DNA from: Geothrix sp.
Lineage (GTDB): Bacteria; Acidobacteriota; Holophagae; Holophagales; Holophagaceae
NCBI RefSeq assembly: GCF_020622065.1
Contig: NZ_JAHRYQ010000001.1
Coordinates: forward strand, 682,001-746,000
Direction: 5' to 3'
DNA length: 64,000 nucleotides
Shown here: piece after piece, positions 7,452 to 16,550 of the stretch
How positions within the stretch are numbered: position 1 is the first letter of the stretch
Layout of the letters: every line of letters starts with the position of its first letter
Notes under the pieces: generated by a model
Databases searched by the model: none
Seen by the model: the letters and a program-made list of their open reading frames with translations, nothing else
What the model was told of the DNA's origin: nothing
Program-made: the position numbers and the translations under genes

Positions 7452-9355
7452 ACGCACTTCAGATCGACCGCCGGGTGGTGGTGCGCGCCCTGCTGCTGGC
7501 CCTATCGGCCTGGGTGGCCTTCGCCATCGCGACGATCCAGCATGTGCAGAACGCTTATTGGGCGGCCATGCCGGTTTGGGTGGTGGCGCAGGCCTCCCGC
7601 GGGGTGGTGGTCGAACGGGCCCTCTTCCGCGTGGTGGGGACCCTGCTGGGGGCGGTGGCCGGATTCGCCATCCTCCATGTGCCCGTGCATCCCTTCCTGC
7701 AGTTCGCCCTGCTCGGGGTGTGGGTCGGCCTCAACGGCGGGCTGACCCATATCCTGCGCGGCGTGCATGGCTATGGGGCCGTGCTGGCGGGCATCACGGC
7801 GGCCGTCGTCGTCATTCCCTCCGTGCTGACCCCGGGGGCCTCGCTGGACCTTGCCACCGCGCGGGTGGAATGCACCCTGATCGGGGTGGTGGTGGCGACC
7901 GTGGTCTTCGGTCTGGCGACCCCCAGGTCGCCGAGTCAGGCCTTCTTCGCCCGCCTCCGCCGCCTGTCCGCCGATGCGGTCGCCTACGCCGCCCAGGTCC
8001 TCCGTCGCGGTGCCACGGAGATGGGGGTAGAGAAGGAACGGATCCTCGCGGAGATCAGCGAGGTCGAGGCCTCAGCCCGGCTGATCCTGGCCGGATCCTT
8101 CGAAGGCTACCGCCGCTTGCATGATGTGGATTCGCTGGTGGTGGGGTCGCTCGCGGTCATGAGTGCCGCCGTGGCGCACAGACCGGATGGCCGCAATCCG
8201 GCCAAAGGCGTCGACGAACTGGCGCCCCAGCTGGATCAGGTGGCGGAACAGCTGCGCCGAGAAGGGGAGCCGTTGCCGGGCGACCGACTCCTCCAAATGG
8301 GTGAACACCCGAGATCTGAACGCCTCTCCGGCGCCCTGACCCGCATTCTCGAGGCGAATGCGGCCCTGGGCCGGCCCCTGGTCGGCAAGACGGCACGCCC
8401 GTTCCGCCGCCAGCTGGCCGTTCTCGAACCGCACCGGGAATGGGCGCAGGCCGGTCGCACGGCCGTGGCCTCGGGCGCCGCCACCTTCCTGGCCACGGCG
8501 TTGGCTCATTGGACGGGATCGCCCCTGGTGGTCCAGGCGGCGGTGGGGGTCAGCATCTTCTCGCTGGTGCTGGGCTCCTTGGCCCTGCCCCAGCACATCG
8601 CCCCCAAGCTGCTGGCCGGGGTGGTGAGTGGGGTCATCCTGGCGGTGTTCTACCGCCTCGCGGTGCAGCCGAATCTTTCGTCGACGGCGGGGCTGCTCCT
8701 GTCGATGGTGCCGTTCCTGCTGCTGGGTGGCTTCGTGCGCGCCAACCCCGGCACAGCCATTGCCGGAGTCGATACCAACATGTGCTTCCTGCTGGCCAGC
8801 CAAGCTGGGGCCACCACCCTCGCCACCGGGACGGAGGTGGTCGGGGGCGCGGCCGCGCTGGCGCTGGCAGCCAGTCTGGTGGCCGGCAATTACATTCTGA
8901 TGCCGCGAAGTTCAGTGCGACAGGCCGAGGAGGCGGTCCAGGTGATTCGCCGCGACCTGCTCCGGATGGTCGAGCCCGACCCCGGGGAGGTCCTCGAAGG
9001 CTGGCGGGCGCGGGGTTCGCGGCAGATCCTGCGGCTCTCGCTGCACCTGGGGCGCTCGAAGGACCTGGGGGAACGCTGGCCCAAGGGGATCCTGGCGGTC
9101 ATCAACCTGGGGCACGCCATTGAAGAACTCCACGAAACCCCAGACACCACCGCGGGGTTCGTGAAAGGAGATGCCCTCGACGCCCTGCGACGCCTCGACG
9201 ACAACCCCATGCGGGCGGCCCGGCTCCTGCGGAACCTGGCGGGGGTGGAGGTCGGGGCTGCTCTGCGCCCGGTGTTGCTGGACCTGGCGGAAAACCTCGA
9301 AAAATCGGCGGACCTGTTGACCTTCGACCAGCCCAAGGAGGCCGATGCGGCCTGA
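7448..9355 (+). CDS. FUSC-family inner-membrane transporter
   Basis: A 635-residue member of the fusaric-acid-resistance / aromatic-acid-exporter (YccS/AaeB) superfamily. A cluster of about six transmembrane helices at residues 10-165 is followed by a cytoplasmic segment of roughly 170 residues, a second helix cluster near 340-480, and a C-terminal soluble region of about 150 residues. That duplicated membrane-soluble layout is the FUSC plan. ATG7448 overlaps the stop of the ABC exporter (ATGA), so it is the second gene of that operon. Its stop directly abuts the convergent gspE stop with no intergenic base. Family members export aromatic acids or other amphipathic toxicants; the exact substrate here is unknown. 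Confidence 0.8.
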   Translation: MNALQIDRRVVVRALLLALSAWVAFAIATIQHVQNAYWAAMPVWVVAQASRGVVVERALFRVVGTLLGAVAGFAILHVPVHPFLQFALLGVWVGLNGGLTHILRGVHGYGAVLAGITAAVVVIPSVLTPGASLDLATARVECTLIGVVVATVVFGLATPRSPSQAFFARLRRLSADAVAYAAQVLRRGATEMGVEKERILAEISEVEASARLILAGSFEGYRRLHDVDSLVVGSLAVMSAAVAHRPDGRNPAKGVDELAPQLDQVAEQLRREGEPLPGDRLLQMGEHPRSERLSGALTRILEANAALGRPLVGKTARPFRRQLAVLEPHREWAQAGRTAVASGAATFLATALAHWTGSPLVVQAAVGVSIFSLVLGSLALPQHIAPKLLAGVVSGVILAVFYRLAVQPNLSSTAGLLLSMVPFLLLGGFVRANPGTAIAGVDTNMCFLLASQAGATTLATGTEVVGGAAALALAASLVAGNYILMPRSSVRQAEEAVQVIRRDLLRMVEPDPGEVLEGWRARGSRQILRLSLHLGRSKDLGERWPKGILAVINLGHAIEELHETPDTTAGFVKGDALDALRRLDDNPMRAARLLRNLAGVEVGAALRPVLLDLAENLEKSADLLTFDQPKEADAA

Positions 9356-10987
9356 TCAGGCCCCGTCGCGGAAGGTCACCTTGTTGATCTCGGCGAAGGT
9401 GGTGATGCCCAGCCGCACCTTCTCGATGGCGCTCTCGCGGAGGAACTGCATGCCGCCGCGGCGGGCGGCCGCCTTCACTTCGCGCACGGGGGCGCGCTGC
9501 ACCAGCAACTCGCGGATCTCGTCGTTGATGCCCATGAACTCGATGATGGCCTGGCGGCCCCGGAAGCCGGTGCCGTGGCAGTCCACGCAGCCCACGCGGT
9601 CGAAGAGGGTGGCATTGCGCAGCCAGGCCTCGTCCACGCCGTTCTCCACCAGTTCCTGGGGGCTGGGCGGGGCCGAGGGGCGCTTGCACTTGGGGCAGAG
9701 CACGCGCACCAGGCGCTGGGCCAGGATGCAGTTCAGGGACGACACGAAGTTGTAGACCTCGACGCCCATGTGCTGGAAGCGGCCGATCACATCCAGCACA
9801 TTGTTGGCGTGGACGGTGGTGAAGACCAGGTGGCCCGTGAGGGCGGACTGGATGGCGATCTGGGCGGTCTCGGGGTCGCGGATCTCGCCCACGAGGATCT
9901 TGTCGGGATCGTGGCGCAGGATGGAGCGCAGGCCGAGGGCGAAGGTGAGGCCCTTCTTCTCGTTCACGGGGATCTGGGTGACGCCCTCGAGCTGGTACTC
10001 GACCGGATCCTCGATGGTGATGATCTTGTCCTCGGGGGCCTTGATCTCGCTGAGCACGGCGTAGAGGGTGGTGGTCTTGCCGGAACCGGTGGGCCCCGTC
10101 ACCAGGAACATGCCGTAGGGCTCGTGGGCGAACCGGCGGAGGCGCTTCAGCTCGTGGTCGGAGAAGCCGAGGATCTCCAGTGTCAGGGTCTGGAACTCCT
10201 CGGTGAGGTTCTCCTTGTCGAGGATGCGGATCACCGCGTCCTCGCCGTGGATGGTGGGCATGATGCTCACGCGGAAATCGATGGCCCGGCCGCGTACCTT
10301 GAGCTTGAAGCGGCCGTCCTGCGGCTTCCGCTTCTCGGCGATGTCCAGCTCGGACATGACCTTCACGCGGCTGATGATGGGGGAGGCAAAGCGCCGGTCG
10401 ATGGGATCGGCGGCGGAGTAGAGGCTGCCGTCGATGCGGTATTTGATCTGGAAGCCCGTGGCCGTGGTCTCCAGGTGGATGTCGGAGGCGCGGCGCTGGA
10501 GGGCGTTGAAGATGGTCGTGTCCACCAGGCGGACGATGGGGGCCTCGTCCTTGTCGGTCAGGCGCTCCAGGTCGAGGACCTCGTCATCCAGGTCCTCCTC
10601 GTGGAGCACCTGGATCTTGAGGGCCTCGCCGGCCTCGTCCATGACCTTCTGCCCGCTCTCGGACTTCTTGAGGACTTCCTGGATCTGGGCCTGGGGGGCT
10701 CCCGCGAACCGGAGGGGCCGCTTGAGGCGCAGGCGGAGCATGTCCTGGGTGGGGATGTCCAGGGGATCGGCCATGGCCAGCCAGAGGGCGCCGTCCCGCT
10801 CCTGCACTGGCACGAAATGATGTTTGAGCATCAAATCGAGGGGCAAAGCCTGGAAGAGCCCGAAATCCACCGGCTCGCGGGTGAGGTCCAGGGTGGGATA
10901 CAACTCCCGGGCGGGCCGGAAGTCCGCGAGGGCAGGGGCGCCGGGGTCATTGGCATCCGCAGGAACCGTGGGGTTTGGTGACGACAT
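9356..10987 (-). CDS. gspE: Type II secretion / type IV pilus assembly ATPase, GspE family
   Basis: Cytoplasmic hexameric ATPase powering pseudopilus or pilus assembly. The first 110 residues resemble the N1D/MshEN-type domain. The catalytic core has Walker A GPTGSGKT at 298-305, the Asp box [13 protein letters not shown] near 323-335, Walker [12 protein letters not shown] near 365-375 and the His box [13 protein letters not shown] zinc module uses C431-x2-C434 and C467-x2-C470, as in GspE and PilB. The 543-residue length is typical. No other secretion gene is next to it; a pseudopilin and PilR-like regulator occur near 32-34 kb. Its 5' end is divergent from the nuo operon. Confidence 0.93.
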   Translation of the reverse strand: MSSPNPTVPADANDPGAPALADFRPARELYPTLDLTREPVDFGLFQALPLDLMLKHHFVPVQERDGALWLAMADPLDIPTQDMLRLRLKRPLRFAGAPQAQIQEVLKKSESGQKVMDEAGEALKIQVLHEEDLDDEVLDLERLTDKDEAPIVRLVDTTIFNALQRRASDIHLETTATGFQIKYRIDGSLYSAADPIDRRFASPIISRVKVMSELDIAEKRKPQDGRFKLKVRGRAIDFRVSIMPTIHGEDAVIRILDKENLTEEFQTLTLEILGFSDHELKRLRRFAHEPYGMFLVTGPTGSGKTTTLYAVLSEIKAPEDKIITIEDPVEYQLEGVTQIPVNEKKGLTFALGLRSILRHDPDKILVGEIRDPETAQIAIQSALTGHLVFTTVHANNVLDVIGRFQHMGVEVYNFVSSLNCILAQRLVRVLCPKCKRPSAPPSPQELVENGVDEAWLRNATLFDRVGCVDCHGTGFRGRQAIIEFMGINDEIRELLVQRAPVREVKAAARRGGMQFLRESAIEKVRLGITTFAEINKVTFRDGA

Positions 10988-11071
10988 GGAAGCATCCTAG
11001 CGGATCGGGGCCGGGGGAGGGGGTCGAAGTCGGGCATGGGTCACAATGGATGCAGCGGTCGGCTTCCAGCG

Positions 11072-11101
11072 TTGACCCGCCCGCGACTCGCGCGCCACAA
11101 T
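11072..11101 (+). promoter_or_regulatory. Candidate sigma-70 promoter for the nuo operon
   Basis: TTGACC (11072-11077), an 18-bp spacer and CACAAT (11096-11101) form a plausible promoter that would start transcription about 15 nt before the nuoA start. It lies in the 135-bp gap between divergent gspE and nuoA. The -35 matches five of six consensus bases and the -10 four of six. Confidence 0.5.
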
Positions 11102-11122
11102 TGCTTTCGTCTTGGAGGCTCC

Positions 11123-11476
11123 ATGCGTGGGTACGCGTCCATCCTGCTGCTGATCCTGGTGGCAGTGGCCCTGCCGATCATCATCCTGAACCTGTCGCGG
11201 CTCCTGCGCCCCAGTTGGCCCAGTGCTGCGAAATACTCGACTTACGAGTGCGGCATCACCACGACCAGTGGGGCGCGGGAGAAATTCTCCGTCCGTTACT
11301 ACCTGGTGGCAGTGATGTTCCTGGTGTTCGATGTGGAAACGGTGTTCCTGATGCCCTGGGCCATCCAGATGAAGGAGCTGGCCCTCTTCGGATTCATCGA
11401 ACTGGGACTCTTCCTGTTCCTGCTGCTGTTCGGCTATGGCTACATCTGGTCCAAGGGAGCCCTGACATGGGAGTAA
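11123..11476 (+). CDS. nuoA: NADH-quinone oxidoreductase subunit A
   Basis: Small membrane subunit of complex I beside the quinone site. The 117-residue protein has three transmembrane helices and the family signature KYSTYECGI followed by [22 protein letters not shown]; the Cys in the first loop and the buried Asp-x-Glu in helix 2 are the conserved NuoA features. ATG11123 has GGAGG 4 nt upstream (11114-11118). The frame is open further upstream but without homology. First gene of the eleven-gene nuo operon; its last 10 bases overlap nuoB. Confidence 0.96.
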   Translation: MRGYASILLLILVAVALPIIILNLSRLLRPSWPSAAKYSTYECGITTTSGAREKFSVRYYLVAVMFLVFDVETVFLMPWAIQMKELALFGFIELGLFLFLLLFGYGYIWSKGALTWE

Positions 11477-11976
11477 ATCAACCCACCGCCCTGGAGCACA
11501 TCCTGATCACCACCAAGGTGGAGAAGGTCATGAACTGGTCCCGCGCCACCAGCGTGTGGCCCGTGACCTTCGGTCTGGCCTGCTGCGCCATCGAGATGAT
11601 GGCCGCGGGCGCCAGCCGTTTCGACTTCGACCGCTTCGGTGCCGGCATCTTCCGGGCCAGCCCGCGCCAGGCCGACCTGATGATCATCGCCGGCACGGTG
11701 ACCTACAAGATGGCCCCCATCATCAAGACCCTCTACGACCAGATGCCCGAACCCAAGTGGGTGATGGCCATGGGTTCCTGCGCCACCGCCGGCGGACCCT
11801 TCGATTCGTACCACACCATCCAGGGCGTGGATAAGGTCATCCCGGTGGATGTCTACATTCCCGGCTGCCCACCCCGCCCGGAGGCATTCATCTACGGGTT
11901 CCTGAAGCTGCAGGACAAGATCATGACCAGCAGCCTGGCTGACCGGTACAAGGAGATCTTCGAGGAGGTCGGCTGA
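11467..11976 (+). CDS. nuoB: NADH-quinone oxidoreductase subunit B
   Basis: Carries the terminal N2 [4Fe-4S] cluster of complex I that passes electrons to quinone. The cluster ligands are all present: tandem C39-C40 in [11 protein letters not shown]105 in MGSCATAGG and C134 in IPGCPPRPE. The 169-residue protein is of typical length. ATG11467 lies inside the end of nuoA (10-nt overlap), and the stop shares one base with the nuoC start, so translation is coupled. Confidence 0.97.
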   Translation: MGVNQPTALEHILITTKVEKVMNWSRATSVWPVTFGLACCAIEMMAAGASRFDFDRFGAGIFRASPRQADLMIIAGTVTYKMAPIIKTLYDQMPEPKWVMAMGSCATAGGPFDSYHTIQGVDKVIPVDVYIPGCPPRPEAFIYGFLKLQDKIMTSSLADRYKEIFEEVG

Positions 11977-12854
11977 TGTCGGAACCGAACGCCCCCCAGG
12001 TCCCGGAAGTCCCGGAGGCCCCCGCCGGTCCGTACATCTACGACTACAAGGCCGCGCCGAATCGCCAGATCGCCATGCCGAAGACGGTGCCTCTGCCGAG
12101 CCGCCGGACCTACCTGGCTGAACAGAAGGCCGCGGCTGAGGCCGACGAGGCCAAGTGGCAGAAGACCCTGGCGGACTACGAGACCGCCAAGGCCAAGGCC
12201 GAGGCCGAGGGGAAGGATGCCCCCAAGGCCCCCGTCCGCCCCGTCCCCCGCAAGGACGACAACGATCTGAAGACCCCCTTTCCCGAGGATGCGAAGGACG
12301 CCGATCTGCTGAAGCTGCAGGTGCTCCTGGGCGACAAGGTGGAAGAGGTCTTCGAGCAGGCCGGTGAACTGGTCTGCCAGGTGAAGAAGGAAGCCATCCT
12401 CGAGGCGCTGGCGCTCTGCCGTGACGAGGCCGCCCTGAAGTACGAGATGCTCGCCGACCAGACGGGCACCCACTACCCCGCCGCCAAGGACTTCGCCTTC
12501 AGCGTGGTCTACCACCTGACGAGCATCAGCCGCCGCAGGCGTCTCCGCCTCCGAATCCTCGTCCCCGAGGGTTTCGTGCCCGAGAGCGCCTGTCCGCTCT
12601 ACCCCAGCGCCAACTGGATGGAGCGGGAGATCTACGACATGCTCGGGATCCGGTTCGCCAACCACCCCGACATGACCCGCATCCTCTGCCCCGAGGACTG
12701 GGAAGGCTACGCCCTCCGCAAGGACTACCCGACCGTGGGCTGGGGCCAGCGGGACATCTCCTTCCGCGAGGATCGAGGCGGCATGCTCGAACGCATCGCC
12801 CTCCAGAAGGCCGGCCAGCTGGGCATCAACCTGAAGCAACCCAAGGCGGACTAG
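11976..12854 (+). CDS. nuoC: NADH-quinone oxidoreductase subunit C with a long N-terminal extension
   Basis: Peripheral-arm 30-kDa subunit of complex I. The family domain covers residues about 111-255 and includes the signature WMEREIYDMLGIRFANHPDM followed by LRKDYP. Ahead of it lie some 110 extra residues, rich in Ala, Lys, Glu and Pro, with a predicted charged helical stretch at 44-80 and a Pro-rich linker. This extension is not part of ordinary NuoC (about 150-210 residues) and shows no motif I recognise. ATG11976 overlaps the nuoB stop by one base (TGATG). It is encoded separately from NuoD, unlike the fused NuoCD of E. coli. Confidence 0.93.
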   Translation: MSEPNAPQVPEVPEAPAGPYIYDYKAAPNRQIAMPKTVPLPSRRTYLAEQKAAAEADEAKWQKTLADYETAKAKAEAEGKDAPKAPVRPVPRKDDNDLKTPFPEDAKDADLLKLQVLLGDKVEEVFEQAGELVCQVKKEAILEALALCRDEAALKYEMLADQTGTHYPAAKDFAFSVVYHLTSISRRRRLRLRILVPEGFVPESACPLYPSANWMEREIYDMLGIRFANHPDMTRILCPEDWEGYALRKDYPTVGWGQRDISFREDRGGMLERIALQKAGQLGINLKQPKAD

Positions 12855-12863
12855 GAGCGGACG

Positions 12864-13964
12864 GTGTTCAAGAACGAGGAAATGGAGATCAACCTGGGCC
12901 CGCAGCACCCGTCCACGCACGGTGTGCTCCGGGTGAAGCTGCGGCTGGATGGCGAGACCATCACCCACTGCCAGCCCATCATCGGCTACCTGCATCGCGG
13001 CGTCGAAAAGATCTGCGAGAACCAGTCCTTCTTCCAGGGCCAGGTCTGGACCGACCGCATGGACTACTGCTCGGCGGTGGCCAACAACCTGGGCTGGGCC
13101 GAGGCCAACGAGAAGCTGTTCGGCATCACCGTGCCGCGGCGCGCCCAGTACATCCGCACGCTGCTGAACGAGTTCAACCGCATCGCCTCGCACCTCATCT
13201 GGCTGGGTACCCACGCCATGGACATCGGGGCGCTGACGGTCTTCCTCTACGCCTTCCGCGAGCGAGAGGATGTCCTCGACATCAATGAGGCCTTCTGCGG
13301 CTCCCGCCTCACCACCACGGCCTTCCGCATCGGCGGCCTCCGCGAGGACCTGCCCCCGGGCTTCGACAAGATGGTGAACAAGTTCCTGGCCAAGTTCTCC
13401 AGCTGTCTCGAGGAATACGAGAACCTGCTCACCGAGAACCGCATCTGGAAGAAGCGCACCATCGGCGTGGCCAAGCTCAACGCCGAGGATGCCATCGCCC
13501 TGGGCGTCACCGGCCCCATGCTGCGGGCGGCCGGCGTGGCCTACGACATCCGCAAGGCCTTCCCCTACGCGGCTTACGCCGAGATGGACTTCGAGGTCCC
13601 CACCCGCACCGAGGCCGACACCTACGCCCGGTACCTGGTCCGCATGGCGGAGATGCGCCAGAGCGCCCGCATCATCCAGCAGTGCATGGACGGCATGCCC
13701 GAGGGGCCCGTCATGGCGAAGCTCCCCAAGATCATGAGGTCCGAGGTCAACGAGGTCTATCACGCCACCGAATCGCCGAAGGGCGAGATCGGGTACTACC
13801 TCGTGGGCGAGAAGGGCTCGCTGAATCCCTACCGGTTCCATGTGCGGGCCCCCGGGTTCATCAACCTCCAATCCCTGCCCAAGATGGCCGAGGGCGGACT
13901 GATCGCCGATTGCGTCGCGGCCATCGGCTCCCTGGACATCGTGCTCGGCGAGATCGACCGCTAG
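12864..13964 (+). CDS. nuoD: NADH-quinone oxidoreductase subunit D
   Basis: 49-kDa-type subunit, related to the large subunit of [NiFe]-hydrogenases, which forms most of the quinone-binding cavity. The N-terminal loop GPQHPSTHGVLR holds the quinone-proximal His, and the protein ends with GSLDIVLGEIDR, the expected family C-terminus. At 366 residues it is at the short end for separate NuoD because it lacks an N-terminal extension. GTG12864 is preceded by AGGAG 6 nt downstream of the nuoC stop. In most complete operons nuoE, nuoF and nuoG follow here; in this genome nuoH follows directly. Confidence 0.97.
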   Translation: MFKNEEMEINLGPQHPSTHGVLRVKLRLDGETITHCQPIIGYLHRGVEKICENQSFFQGQVWTDRMDYCSAVANNLGWAEANEKLFGITVPRRAQYIRTLLNEFNRIASHLIWLGTHAMDIGALTVFLYAFREREDVLDINEAFCGSRLTTTAFRIGGLREDLPPGFDKMVNKFLAKFSSCLEEYENLLTENRIWKKRTIGVAKLNAEDAIALGVTGPMLRAAGVAYDIRKAFPYAAYAEMDFEVPTRTEADTYARYLVRMAEMRQSARIIQQCMDGMPEGPVMAKLPKIMRSEVNEVYHATESPKGEIGYYLVGEKGSLNPYRFHVRAPGFINLQSLPKMAEGGLIADCVAAIGSLDIVLGEIDR

Positions 13965-13983
13965 CCGACGAGGATCCCAAGAC

Positions 13984-15150
13984 ATGCCGACTCCGACCCT
14001 CACCCAGTCCATCGTGATCACGCTCATCCAGTGCCTGCTGGTGGTGATCTTCGTCTTCGTCGTCGTTCCCCTCACGGTGTTCGCCGAGCGCAAGGTGCTT
14101 GGCCACATCCAGCAGCGCCTGGGGTCCACCCGCGTAGCCAGCGGTCATGTCGGCTTCTCCGGGTGGATGAACCGCTCAATGTGGAAGATGGGCCGGGTGC
14201 CCGTCCTCTCCTACTGGCGTGGCATCCCCGGCCTCGTGGGCGATGTTCTGAAGCTGATCCTCAAGGAAGATGTCATCCCGGCGAAGGCCGACCGATTCGT
14301 CTTCTTCATCGCCCCCTCCATCAGCATGGTGGCGGCGATCGTGGTGTTCGCCGCGATCTCCTTCGTGCCCGGCACCTTCTTCACCCTCCCCACCTGGTTC
14401 CCCTTCGTGGGCGGCCTCCCGGTCTCCGGGGGCATCGCCGACATCAATGTGGGCCTGCTCTGGATCCTCGGCGTGGCGACCGTGGGGGTGTACGGCATCG
14501 TCCTGGCTGGCTGGTCTTCGAACTCCAAGTACCCCCTCCTCGGCGGCCTGCGCAGTGCGGCCCAGATGGTGAGCTATGAAGTCCCCCTGGCCCTCAGCCT
14601 CCTCGCGCCGGTGGTCCTCTCCGCCAGCCTGAACTTCGGCGAAATGTCCGCACGGATGGCCACGGGCATGCCGGCCTGGGCGCTGGTCCCCCAGGTTATC
14701 GGTTTCCTGCTCTACCTCACCTGCGGCTTCGCAGAGACCAACCGCCTCCCCTTCGACATGCCCGAGGCCGAGAACGAGCTGGTGGCCGGTTTTCACACTG
14801 AGTATTCCGGCATGAAGTTCGGCCTCTTCTACCTGGCCGAGTACATCAACATGGCCGTGGTGTCGGCGCTGGCCTCGGCCTTCTTCCTGGGCGGCCCCTG
14901 GCTCCTGCCCTTCGGCCTCCAGGGCTTGGTGAATCCCTACCTGCCAGGCTTCCTCTCATGGTTCGGGGCGCCCCACGCCATCTTCTTCGTGGCCAAGATC
15001 ATCTTCCTTCTCTTCACCTACATCTGGGTGCGCGGCACGATCCCCCGCTACCGGTACGACCAGATCATGGCCGTGGGTTGGAAGTACCTGATTCCCCTGG
15101 CGCTGATCAACCTGCTGCTGGCGGCTGCCATCCGCTGCTTCGCCGTCTAA
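13984..15150 (+). CDS. nuoH: NADH-quinone oxidoreductase subunit H
   Basis: Membrane subunit that links the quinone chamber to the proton-pumping arm. The 388-residue protein has about eight or nine transmembrane helices. Conserved elements include AERKVLGHIQQRLG after the first helix, SYEVPLALSLL in the middle and the acidic loop ETNRLPFDMPEAENELVAGF that lines the quinone tunnel. Follows nuoD by 19 nt and precedes nuoI by 10 nt. Confidence 0.97.
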   Translation: MPTPTLTQSIVITLIQCLLVVIFVFVVVPLTVFAERKVLGHIQQRLGSTRVASGHVGFSGWMNRSMWKMGRVPVLSYWRGIPGLVGDVLKLILKEDVIPAKADRFVFFIAPSISMVAAIVVFAAISFVPGTFFTLPTWFPFVGGLPVSGGIADINVGLLWILGVATVGVYGIVLAGWSSNSKYPLLGGLRSAAQMVSYEVPLALSLLAPVVLSASLNFGEMSARMATGMPAWALVPQVIGFLLYLTCGFAETNRLPFDMPEAENELVAGFHTEYSGMKFGLFYLAEYINMAVVSALASAFFLGGPWLLPFGLQGLVNPYLPGFLSWFGAPHAIFFVAKIIFLLFTYIWVRGTIPRYRYDQIMAVGWKYLIPLALINLLLAAAIRCFAV

Positions 15151-15160
15151 GGGGCCGCCC

Positions 15161-15664
15161 ATGCACAAGTTCCTGAGGACTCTCATCCCCGCCGACATCG
15201 CCAAGGGCCTGTCCATCACGGGCAAGCACTTCAGCCAGGTGTTCTTCACGGCCAACCGGCGCAAGGTCCCGCTCCACATCGTGTCCGAGTACCCCGAGGT
15301 GCCGGCCAAGGTCCAGCCGCGTTTCCGGGGGCGACTCACCCTACTGAAGGATGAGCAGGGCGAGATCAAGTGTGTCTGCTGCCTCGCCTGCGAGAAGATC
15401 TGCCCCACCCAGGTGATCACCATCGAGAAGGGGAAGAAGGAAGGGCGCAAGATGCCCTTCCCGGTCCGCTACGACTTCGAGATGGAGCGCTGCATCTTCT
15501 GCGAGTTCTGCGTGGAGAGCTGCGGCTTCGATTCCATCATCCTCAACCACCAGTTCGAGCTGGCCGCCTACAACCGCGAGGACTTCTCCCTCGGTACGGA
15601 AGGGCTGGAGCAGAACATGTTCGAGCCTTCGCACGCAGGCAAGTTCAGCGTGGCTGACGACTGA
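15161..15664 (+). CDS. nuoI: NADH-quinone oxidoreductase subunit I (2[4Fe-4S] ferredoxin-like)
   Basis: Carries clusters N6a and N6b that relay electrons to NuoB. The first motif is C71-x2-C74-x2-C77-x3-C81-Pro with an additional Cys73. The second is C111-x2-C114-x2-C117-x3-C121, but Cys121 is followed by Gly instead of the usual Pro. The 167-residue length is normal. Because NuoEFG are not encoded in this operon, NuoI may be the electron entry point for an alternative donor such as ferredoxin; that is inference. Confidence 0.95.
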   Translation: MHKFLRTLIPADIAKGLSITGKHFSQVFFTANRRKVPLHIVSEYPEVPAKVQPRFRGRLTLLKDEQGEIKCVCCLACEKICPTQVITIEKGKKEGRKMPFPVRYDFEMERCIFCEFCVESCGFDSIILNHQFELAAYNREDFSLGTEGLEQNMFEPSHAGKFSVADD

Positions 15665-15696
15665 TTCCACCCATCTCGCATTTCCGAGGACGCCCC

Positions 15697-16248
15697 ATGG
15701 AACATTTCATCGAAACGATCGGCCGGAACATGTTCGCCATCTTTGGCGTCATGGCCCTGTGCGGCGCCGCGTTCATGGTCGCCTCCAGGAGCGCCGTGCA
15801 CAGCGTGCTCGGCTTCCTTTTCGCGATGCTGTGCATCGCCGGGTGCTTCCTTGCGCTGGAGGCTGAGTTCCTGGGCATGGCCCAGATCCTGGTCTACGCC
15901 GGCGGCATCGTGGTGCTCTTCCTCTTCGTGGTCATGCTGGTGGAGATGAGCAAGAAGAAGGAGGGGGAGGTCTTCCAGCTCCAGTCGCGCTACGCCGTGG
16001 GAGCCGTCCTGATCGGTGCGGCTCTCTTCGTGGGCGTGTTCCGGCGGGTGATCTTCGGCACGGCCTCCCCTGATGCCCTGGTGCTTCGTCCCGAACTGGC
16101 CCAGGGCCTGGATGTGGCCCACCAGAACGCCCAGGCCGTGAGCCGCGGGCTGTTTGCGGACTACCTGCTGCCTTTCGAGATCCTCAGCGTGATCCTCCTG
16201 GTGGCCCTGGTCGGCGCAGTCGTGCTGGCAAAGACGGAGCGGGTGTGA
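15697..16248 (+). CDS. nuoJ: NADH-quinone oxidoreductase subunit J
   Basis: Membrane-arm subunit of 183 residues with five hydrophobic helices. The third helix contains AQILVYAGGIVVLFLFVVML, the most conserved stretch of NuoJ, whose pi-bulge region is involved in coupling. Preceded by a 32-nt gap after nuoI, and its stop overlaps the nuoK start by one base. Confidence 0.94.
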   Translation: MEHFIETIGRNMFAIFGVMALCGAAFMVASRSAVHSVLGFLFAMLCIAGCFLALEAEFLGMAQILVYAGGIVVLFLFVVMLVEMSKKKEGEVFQLQSRYAVGAVLIGAALFVGVFRRVIFGTASPDALVLRPELAQGLDVAHQNAQAVSRGLFADYLLPFEILSVILLVALVGAVVLAKTERV

Positions 16249-16550
16249 TGGTCAGCCTGAATGCGGTCCTCCTCATCTCCTTCCTGCTGTTCTCCATCGG
16301 CATTGCCGGCGTGCTCATCCGCCGCAATGCGCTGGTGATCCTCATGTGCGTCGAACTCATGCTGAACGCCGCCAACCTGAACTTCATCGCCTTCGCCCGC
16401 CACAGCGGCTCCGTCTCCGGACAGGCCTTCGCCCTCCTCGTGATGGGCTTCGCCGCCGCGGAAGTGGCGGTGGGCCTTGCACTGGTGGTGGCCCTTTACC
16501 GCAAGCGCGACACCGTCCAGGTGGACGACATCAACCTGCTGAAGGGATGA
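16248..16550 (+). CDS. nuoK: NADH-quinone oxidoreductase subunit K
   Basis: Three-helix, MrpC-like subunit of the proton-pumping arm (100 residues). Helix 2 holds the conserved glutamate in LMCVELMLNAANLNF, and helix 3 holds a second glutamate in FAAAEVAVGLALVVALYR. ATG16248 shares one base with the nuoJ stop (TGATG); a GTG three bases earlier is an alternative. Its stop overlaps the nuoL start (ATGA). Confidence 0.95.
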   Translation: MVSLNAVLLISFLLFSIGIAGVLIRRNALVILMCVELMLNAANLNFIAFARHSGSVSGQAFALLVMGFAAAEVAVGLALVVALYRKRDTVQVDDINLLKG

